A DNA stretch of 64,000 nt from Glandiceps talaboti (GCF_964340395.1 NC_135565.1:903001-967000), one strand, 5' to 3'. Shown: positions 34,246 to 45,402, numbered from the stretch's first letter. Notes: a model not told the origin generated them from the letters alone. Program-made: numbers and translations.

Positions 34246-36606
34246 AGTGCAGAGCAGACAGTGTCAGGTAGTTGGTGCAGAGCAGACAGTGTTAGGTAGT
34301 TAGTTCCAGACAGTGTTAGGTAGTTGGTGCAGAGCAGACAGTGTTAGGTAGTTGGTGCAGAGCAGACAGTGTTAGGTAGTTGGTGCAGAGCAGACAGTGT
34401 TAGGTAGTTGGTTGCAGTCAGTGTTAGGTAATTGGTGCAGAGCAGACAGTGTTAGGTAGTTGGTGCAGAGCAGACAGTGTTAGGTAGTTAGTTCCAGACA
34501 GTGTTAGGTAGTTGGTGCAGAGCAGACAGTGTTAGGTAGTTGGTGCAGAGCAGACAGTGTTAGGTAGTTGGTGCAGAGCAGACAGTGTTAAGTAGTTGGT
34601 TGCAGTCAGTGTTAGGTAGTTGGTGCAGAGCAGACAGTGTTAAGTAGTTGGTTGCAGTCAGTGTTAGGTAGTTGGTGCAGAGCAGACAGTGTTAGGTAGT
34701 TGGTGCAGAGCAGACAGTGTTAAGTAGTTGGTTGCAGTCAGTGTTAGGTAGTTGGTGCAGAGCAGACAGTGTTAAGTAGTTGGTTGCAGTCAGTGTTAGG
34801 TAATTGGTGCAGAGCAGACAGTGTTAGGTAGTTGGTGCAGAGCAGACAGTGTTAGGTAGTTGGTTCCAGACAGTGTTAGGTAATTGGTTCCAGACAGTGT
34901 TAGGTAATTGGTTCCAGACAGTGTTAGGTAGTTGGTTCCAGACAGTGTTAGGTAGTTAGTTCCAGACAGTGTTAGGTAGTTGGTGCAGAGCAGACAGTGT
35001 TAGGTAGTTGGTTCCAGACAGTGTTAGGTAGTTGGTGCAGAGCAGACAGTGTTAAGTAGTTGGTTCCAGACAGTGTTAGGTAATTGGTTCCAGACAGTGT
35101 TAGGTAATTGGTTCCAGACAGTGTTAAGTAGTTGGTTGCAGTCAGTGTTAGGTAGTTGGTTGCAGGGCAGACAGTGTTAGGTAGTTGGTGCAGAGCAGAC
35201 AGTGTTAGGTAGTTAGTTCCAGTCAGTGTTAGGTAGTTGGTGCAGAGCAGACAGTGTTAGGTAGTTGGTTCCAGACAGTGTTAGGTAATTGGTTCCAGAC
35301 AGTGTTAGGTAATTGGTTCCAGACAGTGTTAGGTAGTTGGTTCCAGACAGTGTTAGGTAGTTAGTTCCAGACAGTGTTAGGCAGTTGGTGCAGAGCAGAC
35401 AGTGTTAGGTAGTTGGTTCCAGACAGTGTTAGGTAGTTGGTGCAGAGCAGACAGTGTTAGGTAGTTGGTTCCAGACAGTGTTAGGTAATTGGTTCCAGAC
35501 AGTGTTAGGTAATTGGTTCCAGACAGTGTTAAGTAGTTGGTTGCAGTCAGTGTTAAGTAGTTGGTTGCAGAGCAGACAGTGTTAGGTAGTTGGTGCAGAG
35601 CAGACAGTGTTAGGTAGTTGGTTCCAGACAGTGTTAGGTAGTTGGTTGCAGACAGTGTTAAGTAGTTGGTTGCAGACAGTGTTAAGTAGTTGGTTGCAGA
35701 CAGTGTTAGGTAATTGGTTGCAGAGCAGACAGTGTTAGGTAGTTGGTTCCAGACAGTGTTAAGTAGTTGGTTGCAGTCAGTGTTAGGTAGTTGGTTGCAG
35801 AGCAGACAGTGTTAGGTAGTTGGTACAGAGCAGACAGTGTTAGGTAGTTGGTTCCAGACAGTGTTAGGTAGTTGGTTGCAGACAGTGTTAGGTAGTTGGT
35901 TGCAGACAGTGTTAAGTAGTTGGTTGCAGACAGTGTTAAGTAGTTGGTTGCAGACAGTGTTAGGTAATTGGTTGCAGAGCAGACAGTGTTAGGTAGTTGG
36001 TTCCAGACAGTGTTAAGTAGTTGGTTCCAGACAGTGTTAGGTAGTTGGTTGCAGAGCAGACAGTGTTAAGTAGTTGGTTGCAGACAGTGTTAGGTAATTG
36101 GTTCCAGACAGTGTTAAGTAGTTGGTTGCAGTCAGTGTTAGGTAGTTGGTTGCAGAGCAGACAGTGTTAGGTAGTTGGTTCCGGACAGTGTTAGGTAGTT
36201 GGTTGCAGACAGTGTTAAGTAGTTGGTTGCAGACAGTGTTAAGTAGTTGGTTGCAGAGCAGACAGTGTTAGGTAGTTGGTGCAGAGCAGACAGTGTTAGG
36301 TAGTTGGTTCCAGACAGTGTTAGGTAATTGGTTCCAGACAGTGTTAAGTAGTTGGTTGCAGACAGTGTTAAGTAGTTGGTTGCAGACAGTGTTAAATAGT
36401 TGGTTCCAGACAGTGTTAGGTAGTTGGTTCCAGACAGTGTTAGGTAGTTGGTTGCAGACAGTGTTAGGTAGTTGGTTGCAGAGCAGACAGTGTTAGGTAG
36501 TTGGTTCCAGACAGTGTTAGGTAATTGGTTGCAGACAGTGTTAAGTAGTTGGTTGCAGACAGTGTTAGGTAGTTGGTTGCAGACAGTGTTAGGTAGTTGG
36601 TTGCAG
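34246..36606 (-). repeat. 24/28-bp minisatellite derived from a LINE C-terminal motif, about 92 copies
   Basis: Units are GTTAGGTAGTTGGTTCCAGA + CAGT (24 bp) and GTTAGGTAGTTGGTGCAGAG + CAGACAGT (28 bp), with frequent GGTTGCAG and TTAAGTAG variants. In the minus direction the unit reads QLP(N)TVCSA. The array passes without a break into LPDTVCSALSIV of the LINE C-terminus at 34245, so the unit is a tandemly amplified piece of that reading frame. At the far right the unit also matches GCAGGGAGTGTTAGGTAGT at 37547-37565, which belongs to the RT part of the same LINE. Confidence 0.9.
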
Positions 36607-37542
36607 CATGGAAGTAGAACCCCAGGAAGAACAACTGATTTAATCCGATTTAAAATCTTTTGTTTTAGACCAAGTTAATCACTTTGTCTCTATTGTGTTG
36701 AGTCCCTTTTGTACAGTCATCGCCTCCGCGGTTCAAGAACGCCCTTCTTCTGGCGTTCAAAAATCAAGGGTCGTTGCTACGCAAGCGCAGTTGAATAGGG
36801 TCAATGCGACTGAGCAGAGTGTTTCAGCAGTGAGATAGCGTCACTACGAGCTTGGTCATACCAAACATTTGAAAATCGGGCGACAACTAGATAAGTTATG
36901 AAGATTTTTAACTTCCATGCCATTTTTTGTGAGTTAATTCCACCTCCCGAATGTTTTCTTCACGACAATCTCTGAAAGAAGTGTCTTAGTAAAATTTGAT
37001 GACACCAAAATCTTTTAGCTGCAGATTGTTGCAAAGCTTCAAATGGCTGTCAAAAGTCGCCGATTTTCAAGGTTATTACGCCTAATATTGTGATCACACC
37101 CGATTGTTTATGTTTATTTCGTTATTTACAACAGGACAACCTTCGCCGTCACACGCTATCATTGAGCCCGACTCCGGGCCCATACATACACAAAAACACT
37201 CCTCTTCCATGATAGCACTTTCAATAGTATTAGCATCGTTCGTGTTGAAAGAATTTTCCTCATAGTCAAAGTCAGAAGTCATGCACGCCATGCCACAGAA
37301 TTGCTTGTCGATGGCCATGTTTTGATCAATGATGCGTCATGACGCTACCGATAATAGTCGAGAACACCCGAACAAAACCTGGACGCCCTCATCAATTTAT
37401 GCTAAGCTTGTTACTATCTTTAAAAGTTGCTGTTCACACCTCAGTACTACGAAAAGAAACTTGTTTTCTTAGCAAACAGCGGAGGTGATGACTGTCCCTT
37501 TGATCTATGACCAGTTGTCCTTCCTGGGGTTCTACTTCCATG
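36607..37542. mobile_element. 936-bp TIR element inserted at the end of the 24/28-bp array
   Basis: The ends are inverted repeats of 31 bp with one mismatch, starting CATGGAAGTAGAACCCCAGG (36607-36637 and reverse complement 37512-37542). GTTGCAG is present at 36600-36606 and 37543-37549, a possible 7-bp target duplication, although the array unit also contains this heptamer. The interior is single-copy-looking and carries a PHD-finger-like fragment on the minus strand. No transposase was identified. Confidence 0.72.
37094..37318 (-). pseudogene. PHD-finger-like fragment inside the TIR element
   Basis: A 74-codon minus-strand open frame starting MAIDKQFCGMACMTSDFDYE. Around residues 40-61 it reads CFCVCMGPESGSMIACDGEG + C, matching the first half of a PHD finger (C-x-C...G.MI.CD...C). 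The second half (W.H..C and the last C-x2-C) is missing, because the frame runs into VVNNEININNRV and a stop. PHD fingers of this type occur in chromatin readers and in some animal DNA-transposon proteins. The position inside a TIR element favours the latter, or a captured exon. Whether it is spliced is unknown. Confidence 0.5.
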
Positions 37543-37731
37543 GTTGCAGGGAGTGTTAGGTAGTAATTAATGGTGACTGACTGAAACCTGTGAGTTAGAT
37601 AAGATGAGAACCAGTCTAAGACAGTACCTTGTATCTGCCAAACGAGTGAGGAGTATGTGGTGGTCAATTGTGTCAAAGCCTGCCGATAGATCTAAGAGAC
37701 AAAGGATGACATCATGTCCTGTATCAAGTGA
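37543..37731 (-). pseudogene. LINE reverse transcriptase fragment (motifs around the first palm block)
   Basis: In the minus direction: DTGHDVILCLLDLSAGFDTI, then DHHILLTRL, and after a frameshift GTVLDWFSSYLTHRFQSVTI followed by NYYLTLPAT. These correspond to the RT stretch L.LLDLSAAFDTIDH..LL.RL...GI.G.VL.WF.SYL..R.Q.V. It belongs to the same interrupted LINE as 39955-40288 (upstream) and 33955-34245 (downstream). At least one frameshift is present, so it is dead. Confidence 0.85.
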
Positions 37732-38540
37732 TAATGGCGGCCCCATTAAATTTTGCTGCCGCCCCATTCAATTTGCTGCCGCCCCTTTCAATTTACATAC
37801 CAGCTGCTCAGAACTTTAATGTGTTCAGCCTACATTTGTTTGGAGACAGCCAACTACTCATTGTTTTACAAGGAGACCCTTACATATCTGCCAATACACT
37901 GTTGTCTGACAGCTAATTATGACTTGTTTGTTGGTTTTAGTCCTAACACAAGAACTGTCGAAAGACAGTAATACACCAATATCCCTTTACATAAAGCGGC
38001 AATATTATTTCCGATCATCAGTTTTTGGGTCAATTTACTCTGAAAACACTTTTAGTTTGTAGTTTGACATCGTACATCGTAAAATTTTGAGCGACTGACT
38101 AACATGTCTTTTCCAATATGGCAGCTAATGATGTCACTAACTATCGCGAGTACACAGTAAGCCTCACGTTTCATGAGATTTAGGACAGACGCGATGCCTG
38201 CATGTAAATACAAAGTTTAAATGAACTTAAATTAAGGATTTTGCTTTGATTTCACCAAGGCTTTGAAGTTATAGGCTGGAGTTAGAAATAGAAAGATTGA
38301 ACTGTCATCTCAGTAGGCAGTCTGTATTTGTAGAAACGTTTATAAATATTTATAAACTACTAAACTACAAGTAGCCAAGGACAGTAAGTAGCCCAGGCCC
38401 TGCTATTTCAATTCTACAAGTAAAGTAAAATGTGCTGAATCATTTGAGTTGCTTGTGTATAATATACTGCTTGCACATTTATGTCAATATATGCAAATGA
38501 ATATGCTAATATATATGCAAATTAACCACCCCCTTAATTT
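37732..38540. other. Insertion of unknown nature between LINE RT fragments
   Basis: About 0.8 kb separating LINE pieces. It starts with three copies of a short TGCCGCCCC(A/T)TTCAATTT-like motif at 37736-37795, then ordinary AT-rich sequence. No TIR, ORF or RNA gene recognised. Confidence 0.4.
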
Positions 38541-39933
38541 TTAGCACAACTGAACTTGTTCAGTAGTGCTATAGGGATCGCCCGGCGTCTGTCTGTCTGT
38601 GTGTGTGGATGTGTGTGTGTGTGTGTGTGTAAACAACTTAAAGTCAAAAACCGCTGAACCGATTGCCACGATATTTGGTGGGTCCATTACTTTGGGTGTC
38701 TAGTTGGGAAATTGTTCAAATCAAAATGATCGCATCACAGGTGTGTGATTTGGGTCAAAAAATGTGATTTTTGGTCAAAAAACTTAAACTCAGAAACTAC
38801 TGGGCAGATTGGTGCGAAATTTGTTGGGAACATTCTTAAGGTGGTGTAAAGTAAGATTTGTTCATGACGGGATGATTCCATCAGTGATATGCAAATTAGG
38901 GCTAAAAATGTGTCTTTTTGGTTAAAAATCTATAATTCTAAAACTACTGAGCAGATTGGGCTGAAATTTAATGGGAATGTATCTAGGGATGTATGGACGA
39001 AGAAATATTAAGCATACCATGATTCCATGAGTGATATGCAAATTAGGTGTAAAAATGTTCATTTTTGGTCAAAAACTTATATCTCAAAAAGTACTTGGTC
39101 AATTAGTCTGAAACTTGGCAAGATGTTTCTGAAACTGTTATTCTGCAGATTTTCTTAAAAACATTTTGACAAAATTGGCCCTAGCAACCATGACCACACC
39201 CTTTAGCAACAACCAAATGACAGTATATTTTGGTCAAATAACAACATCATCTGGTAAGCAAGTGAGTAAACATTCAAAAAATGTATGCAAATACCCTAGC
39301 AACCATGACCACGCCCATAGCAACAGCCAAACGGTGGTGTATTTCACAAAGATAACAATAGGGTTTAATAGATAATTGAATAAACATCCAAAAAATGTAT
39401 GTAAATTTGCATAGCAACAAGACCACGCCCATAACAACAGCCAAATAATCACGTATATTGCAAAGATAACAGCAGGAATAGAAAGACAGATGAATAAACA
39501 TTCCAAAAATGTATGCAAATACCCTAGTAACCATGACCACGCCCATAGCAACAGCCAAACGGTGGTGTATTTCACAAAGATAACAACAGGGTTTAATAGA
39601 CAATTGAATAAACATTCAAAAAATGTATTTAAATTTTCCTAGCAACAAGACCACGCCCATAGCAACAGCCAAATGATCACGTATATTGCAAAGACAATAT
39701 CAGGAATTCATACACAAGTGAACAAAAACATACACAAATGTATGCAAATATATCTAACAACATGACCACGCCCATAGCAACAGCCAAATGATAGCATTTA
39801 TCGTAAAGATAGCAACATGGTTGGATAGGCATCTGGATAGTTATTCAGCAAATAAACACCTATTGTTAGCATAGACTAGCATATGGATAAACATTTTTAA
39901 AAACTACAGTTGTGCTACAACGCCATTGGCGGT
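38541..39933 (+). mobile_element. Family A repeat, complete copy (1.39 kb)
   Basis: The best complete A element. The 5' hairpin TAGCACAACTGAAC-TT-GTTCAGTAGTGCTA is at 38542-38571, followed by TAGGGATCGCCCGGCG and a short (CTGT)(GT) tract to 38630. Then comes the conserved block with AAACCGATTGCC-like, CTACTGGGCAGATTGG and TACTGAGCAGATTGGG segments. About six monomers of 110-120 bp follow from 39180. The terminus CAGTTGTGCTA (reverse complement of the 5' end TAGCACAACTG) is followed by hairpin CGCCATTGGCG and a T-run. It is inserted within a minus-strand LINE. The 113-codon frames over it are repeat shadows. Confidence 0.9.
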
Positions 39934-39954
39934 ATTTTTTCATCTGTGGAGAAC

Positions 39955-40288
39955 ACTGAATGTAATGTCATTGTGGACTTTGATGAGTGCAGTCTTAGTA
40001 CTGTGGTATTTGCGATAGGGAGACTGGAGGGGTTCTAATAGTGAATTGTTGTTGAGGTAGTCCGGTTTAAGTCTATTTGCTACAATTTTCTCAGCTACCT
40101 TGGATAGAAGTGCTAGGTTGGAAATTGTCTGTAGTTTTTGAGAACTTCTGGATCCAAAGAAGACTTTTCAGTAGAGGAGTCATAACTGCAGATTTGAAAG
40201 CATCAGGGAGAGTGCCAGCTTGAAGTGAAATGTTGATAGTAGTATTTCTTGCTGGTACCAGTGGGTCCATGACTTTTTAAGGAGGTTA
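39955..40288 (-). pseudogene. LINE RT N-terminal fragment
   Basis: In the minus direction, with two frameshifts: LLKKVMDPLVPARNTTINIS, LQAGTLPDAFKSAVMTPLLK, SSLDPEVLKNYRQISNLALL, SKVAEKIVANRLKPDYLNNN, then LLEPLQSPYRKYHSTKTALI + KVHNDI. This is the canonical start of CR1/L2-type RT (P..FK.A..TPLLKK..LDP..L.NYRPISNL.FLSK..EK). It joins 41346-41405 across a family B insertion and 37731 across a family A insertion, so these were once one LINE. Confidence 0.87.
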
Positions 40289-40290
40289 GT

Positions 40291-41345
40291 TAGTCCCCGC
40301 GGACGAAGTCCGGAACGGGGACTTATGGATTGGGTTCCGTCCGTCCGTACGTCCTTCCGTCCGTCCGTCCGTCCGTCTGCAGCTGTTTCTTGGAGATGCC
40401 TGGACCGATTTTTTTCAAACTTGGTACAGAGGCAACATACTATGTCATACATATGCACGTCAATTTGTTTTATGATACGATCCAATATGGCTGCCTAGCA
40501 ACCATTTTGTTTGCGAATTTTCCCTGTCTAGAGCCATAACTCAGACATGCTTTAACAGATCTCATTCAAAGTTGGTATTAGGACAGTGTTCTATGACATA
40601 CATGTGCATATTCATTGTTGTCATGATACGATCCAATATGGCCGCCTAGCAGCCATTTTGTTTGTGAATTTTCATGTCCAAAGCCATAACTCAGACATGC
40701 TTGAACAGATCTCATTCAAAGTTGGTATTAGGACAGTGTTCTATGACATACATGTGTATATCCATTTTCGTCATGATACGATCCAATATGGCTGCCTGGC
40801 AGCCATTTTGTTTGTGAATTTTCCATGTCCAAAGCCATAACTCAGACATGCTTAAACAGATCTCATTCAAAGTTGGTATTAGTACAGTGTTCTATGACAT
40901 ACATGTGCATATCCATTTTCGTTGTGATACGATCCAATATGGCTGCCTGGCAGCCATTTTGTTTGCGAATTTTCATGTCCAAAGCCATAACTCGGACATG
41001 CTTGAACAGATCTCATTTAAAGTTGGTATTAGGACAGTGTTCTATGACATACATGTGCATATCCATTTTCGTCGTGATACAATCCAATATGGCTGCCTGG
41101 CAGCCATTTTGTTTGTGAATTTTCCATGTCCAAAGCCATAACTCAGACTCCATTTTCATCGTGATATGATCCCCCATACCCAACCAATCCTTTATTGTTG
41201 TAGGCATGTTCCATGTCCAACAAGCACACACAACATATCTAAGTCTGTTTGTTTTAGGTTCACAAATGTTGTTGCGTGATCAGAGTAGTGATAATTCCTT
41301 AAAACCCAATTATAGCAGGGACTATGTCATTCTCAATGACTTGTT
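40291..41345 (+). mobile_element. Family B repeat, complete copy (1.06 kb)
   Basis: The 5' end is a long hairpin: AGTCCCCG + CGGAC-GAA-GTCCG + GAA + CGGGGACT (40292-40322). It is followed by TATGGATTGGGTT and a (CCGT)n tract (40336-40377). Then come a leader with TTTCTTGGAGATGCC, four to five monomers of about 151 bp (40470-41160), and a unique tail. The subterminal GCAGGGACTA (TIR partner of TAGTCCC) is followed by hairpin GTCATT-CTC-AATGAC (41326-41340). It is inserted into a minus-strand LINE just before its RT domain. Confidence 0.9.
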
Positions 41346-41405
41346 GGAATTGGGTCCAGACTACATGACTTTGACGGGGATACCATTATTATTTTCTTGA
41401 TTTTT
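41346..41405 (-). pseudogene. LINE pre-RT motif fragment
   Basis: In the minus direction: TVEKIKKIIMVSPSKSCSLD + PIPTS. This is the hallmark SPSKSC.LDPIPT block immediately before RT in CR1/L2/Jockey-like ORF2. Its upstream side is directly joined to the 57/64-bp minisatellite. The other side is cut by the family B element. Confidence 0.85.
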
Positions 41406-43022
41406 TCAACTGTATAGTAGGTGTAAACAATGATAAAATAGACGAGGGTTGATAGGATAGGATAGGTGGATAGTTGTAGTAGGTGTAAATCATAAATGGT
41501 GATAAAATAGACAAGGGTTGGTAGGATAGGTGGATAGTTGTAGTAGGTGTAAATGGTGATAAAATAGACAAGGGTTGGTAGGATAGGTGGATAGTTGTAG
41601 TAGGTGTAAATGGTGATAAAATAGACAAGGGTTGATAGGATAGGTGGATAGTTGTAGTAGGTGTAAATCATAAATGGTGATAAAATAGACAAGGGTTGAT
41701 ATGATAGGTGGATAGTTGTAGTAGGTGTAAATGGTGATAAAATAGATGAGGGTTGATAGGATAGGTGGATAGTTGTAGTAGGTGTAAATGGTGATAAAAT
41801 AGACAAGGGTTGATAGGATAGGTGGATAGTTGTAGTAGGTGTAAATGGTGATAAAATAGACAAGGGTTGATAGGATAGGTGGATAGTTGTAGTAGGTGTA
41901 AATGGTGATAAAATAGACGAGGGTTGATAGGATAGGTGGATAGTTGTAGTAGGTGTAAATCATAAATGGTGATAAAATAGACAAGGGTTGATATGATAGG
42001 TGGATAGTTGTAGTAGGTGTAAATGGTGATAAAATAGATGAGGGTTGATAGGATAGGTGGATAGTTGTAGTAGGTGTAAATGGTGATAAAATAGACAAGG
42101 GTTGATAGGATAGGTGGATAGTTGTAGTAGGTGTAAATGGTGATAAAATAGACAAGGGTTGATAGGATAGGTGGATAGTTGTAGTAGGTGTAAATGGTGA
42201 TAAAATAGACGAGGGTTGATAGGATAGGTGGATAGTTGTAGTAGGTGTAAATCATAAATGGTGATAAAATAGACAAGGGTTGATAGGATAGGTGGATAGT
42301 TGTAGTAGGTGTAAATGGTGATAAAATAGACAAGGGTTGATAGGATAGGTGGATAGTTGTAGTAGGTGTAAATCATAAATGGTGATAAAATAGACAAGGG
42401 TTGATAGGATAGGTGGATAGTTGTAGTAGGTGTAAATGGTGATAAAATAGACAAGGGTTGATAGGATAGGTGGATAGTTGTAGTAGGTGTAAATGGTGAT
42501 AAAATAGACGAGGGTTGATAGGATAGGTGGATAGTTGTAGTAGGTGTAAATCATAAATGGTGATAAAATAGACAAGGGTTGATAGGATAGGTGGATAGTT
42601 GTAGTAGGTGTAAATGGTGATAAAATAGACAAGGGTTGATAGGATAGGTGGATAGTTGTAGTAGGTGTAAATGGTGATAAAATAGACAAGGGTTGATAGG
42701 ATAGGTGGATAGTTGTAGTAGGTGTAAATGGTGATAAAATAGACGAGGGTTGATAGGATAGGTGGATAGTTGTAGTAGGTGTAAATGGTGATAAAATAGA
42801 CAAGGGTTGATAGGATAGGTGGATAGTTGTAGTAGGTGTAAATGGTGATAAAATAGACGAGGGTTGATAGGATAGGTGGATAGTTGTAGTAGGTGTAAAT
42901 GGTGATAAAATAGACGAGGGTTGATAGGATAGGTGGATAGTTGTAGTAGGTGTAAATCATAAATGGTGATAAAATAGACAAGGGTTGATAGGATAGGCGG
43001 ATAGTTGTAGTAGGTGTAATCA
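41405..43022. repeat. 57/64-bp minisatellite, about 27 copies
   Basis: Unit GTGATAAAATAGACAAGGGT + TGATAGGATAGGTGGATAGT + TGTAGTAGGTGTAAATG (57 bp). A 64-bp variant has CATAAATG added. A higher-order period of 292 bp (four 57s and one 64) is visible; for example GATATGATAGG recurs at 41698 and 41990. The 57-bp unit is 19 codons, so several overlapping minus-strand open frames of 160-220 codons occur in all three phases. The 64-bp units shift between them. I do not treat these frames as genes. Confidence 0.96.
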
Positions 43023-43039
43023 ATGATAAAATAGACGTT

Positions 43040-45402
43040 CTTTATATACTGAAACATATTGACTGATGAATGTGGGATATTGACCATATAGTGCTTTATA
43101 AACTGAAACAATGTTATTGACTGATGAATGTGGGATATTGACCATGTAGTGTTTTATATACTGAAACAAAGTTATTGACTGATAAATGTGGGATATTGAC
43201 CATGTAGTGCTTTATAAACTGAAACGTTATTGACTGATGAATGTGGGATATTGACCATGTAGTGTTTTATATACTGAAACAATGTTATTGACTGATAAAT
43301 GTGGGATATTGACCATGTAGTGTTTTATAAACTGAAACAATGTTATTGACTGATAAATGTGGGATATTGACCATGTAGTGTTTTATAAACTGAAACAAAG
43401 TTATTGACTGATGAATGTGGGATATTGACCATGTAGTGTTTTATATACTGAAACAATGTTATTGACTGATAAATGTGGGATATTGACCATGTAGTGCTTT
43501 ATAAACTGAAACGTTATTGACTGATAAATGTGGGATATTGACCATGTAGTGCTTTATAAACTGAAACGTTATTGACTGATAAATGTGGGATATTGACCAT
43601 GTAGTGTTTTATATACTGAAACAATGTTATTGACTGATAAATGTGGGATATTGACCATGTAGTGCTTTATAAACTGAAACGTTATTGACTGATAAATGTG
43701 GGATATTGACCATGTAGTGTTTTATAAACTGAAACGTTATTGACTGATAAATGTGGGATATTGACCATGTAGTGCTTTATAAACTGAAATGTTATTGACT
43801 GATAAATGTGGGATATTGACCATGTAGTGCTTTATAAACTGAAACGTTATTGACTGATAAATGTGGGATATTGACCATGTAGTGTTTTATAAACTGAAAC
43901 GTTATTGACTGATGAATGTGGGATATTGACCATGTAGTGTTTTATATACTGAAACAATGTTATTGACTGATGAATGTGGGATATTGACCGTGTAGTGCTT
44001 TATAAACTGAAACGTTATTGACCGATGAATGTGGGATATTGACCATGTAGTGTTTTATATACTGAAACAATGTTATTGACTGATAAATGTGGGATATTGA
44101 CCATATAGTGCTTTATAAACTGAAACAATGTTATTAACTGATGAATGTGGGATATTGACCATATAGTGCTTTATAAACTGAAACGTTATTGACTGATAAA
44201 TCTGGGATATTGACCATGTAGTGCTTTATAAACTGAAATGTTATTGACTGATAAATCTGGGATATTGACCGTGTAGTGCTTTATAAACTGAAACGTTATT
44301 GACTGATGAATGTGGGATATTGACCATGTAGTGTTTTATATACTGAAACAATGTTATTGACTGATAAATGTGGGATATTGACCATGTAGTGTTTTATATA
44401 CTGAAACAATGTTATTGACTGATAAATGTGGGATATTGACCGTGTAGTGCTTTATAAACTGAAACGTTATTGACTGATAAATGTGGGATATTGACCGTGT
44501 AGTGCTTTATAAACTGAAACGTTATTGACTGATAAATCTGGGATATTGACCATGTAGTGCTTTATAAACTGAAACAAAGTTATTGACTGATAAATCTGGG
44601 ATATTGACCGTGTAGTGCTTTATAAACTGAAACGTTATTGACTGATGAATGTGGGATATTGACCATGTAGTGTTTTATATACTGAAACAATGTTATTGAC
44701 TGATAAATGTGGGATATTGACCGTGTAGTGCTTTATATACTGAAACGTTATTGACTGATGAATGTGGGATATTGACCATGTAGTGTTTTATAAACTGAAA
44801 CGTTATTGACTGATGAATGTGGGATATTGACCATGTAGTGTTTTATAAACTGAAACGTTATTGACTGATGAATGTGGGATATTGACCATGTAGTGCTTTA
44901 TAAACTGAAACAATGTTATTGACTGATAAATGTGGGATATTGACCATGTAGTGCTTTATAAACTGAAACGTTATTGACTGATGAATGTGGGATATTGACC
45001 ATGTAGTGTTTTATAAACTGAAACAATGTTATTGACTGATAAATGTGGGATATTGACCATGTAGTGCTTTATATACTGAAACAATGTTATTGACTGGTAT
45101 GTGTTGGATATTGACCATGTAGTGCTTTATAAACTGAAACAATGTTATTGACTGATGAATGTGGGATATTGACCATGTAGTGTTTTATATACTGAAACAA
45201 TGTTATTGACTGATAAATGTGGGATATTGACCATATAGTGCTTTATAAACTGAAACGTTATTGACTGATGAATGTGGGATATTGACCATGTAGTGCTTTA
45301 TATACTGAAACAATGTTATTGACTTAGTGCTTTATAAACTGAAACGCTATTGACTGATAAATGTGGGATATTGACCATGTAGTGCTTTATAAACTGAAAC
45401 AT
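43040..45402 (-). repeat. 55/58-bp minisatellite encoding a LINE C-terminal motif, about 42 copies
   Basis: Unit TTATTGACTGATAAATGTGG + GATATTGACCATGTAGTGCT + TTATAAACTGAAACG (55 bp; 58 bp with AAACAATG). In the minus direction each unit contains VYKALHGQYPTFISQ, matching the conserved (V/I)(Y/F)KAL(H/N)G..P.Y(I/L)S block of LINE ORF2 C-terminal regions. No single frame runs through because 55 is not a multiple of three. It lies between the LINE-derived 26-bp array and the 57/64-bp array. Confidence 0.93.

Noticed and set aside
41333-43111. Many overlapping minus-strand frames of 160-221 codons (SILSPFTPTTTIHLSYQPL type)
   Set aside because: The same 57-bp unit read in three phases, shifted by the 64-bp units. 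All phases are open, so openness reflects unit composition, not coding.
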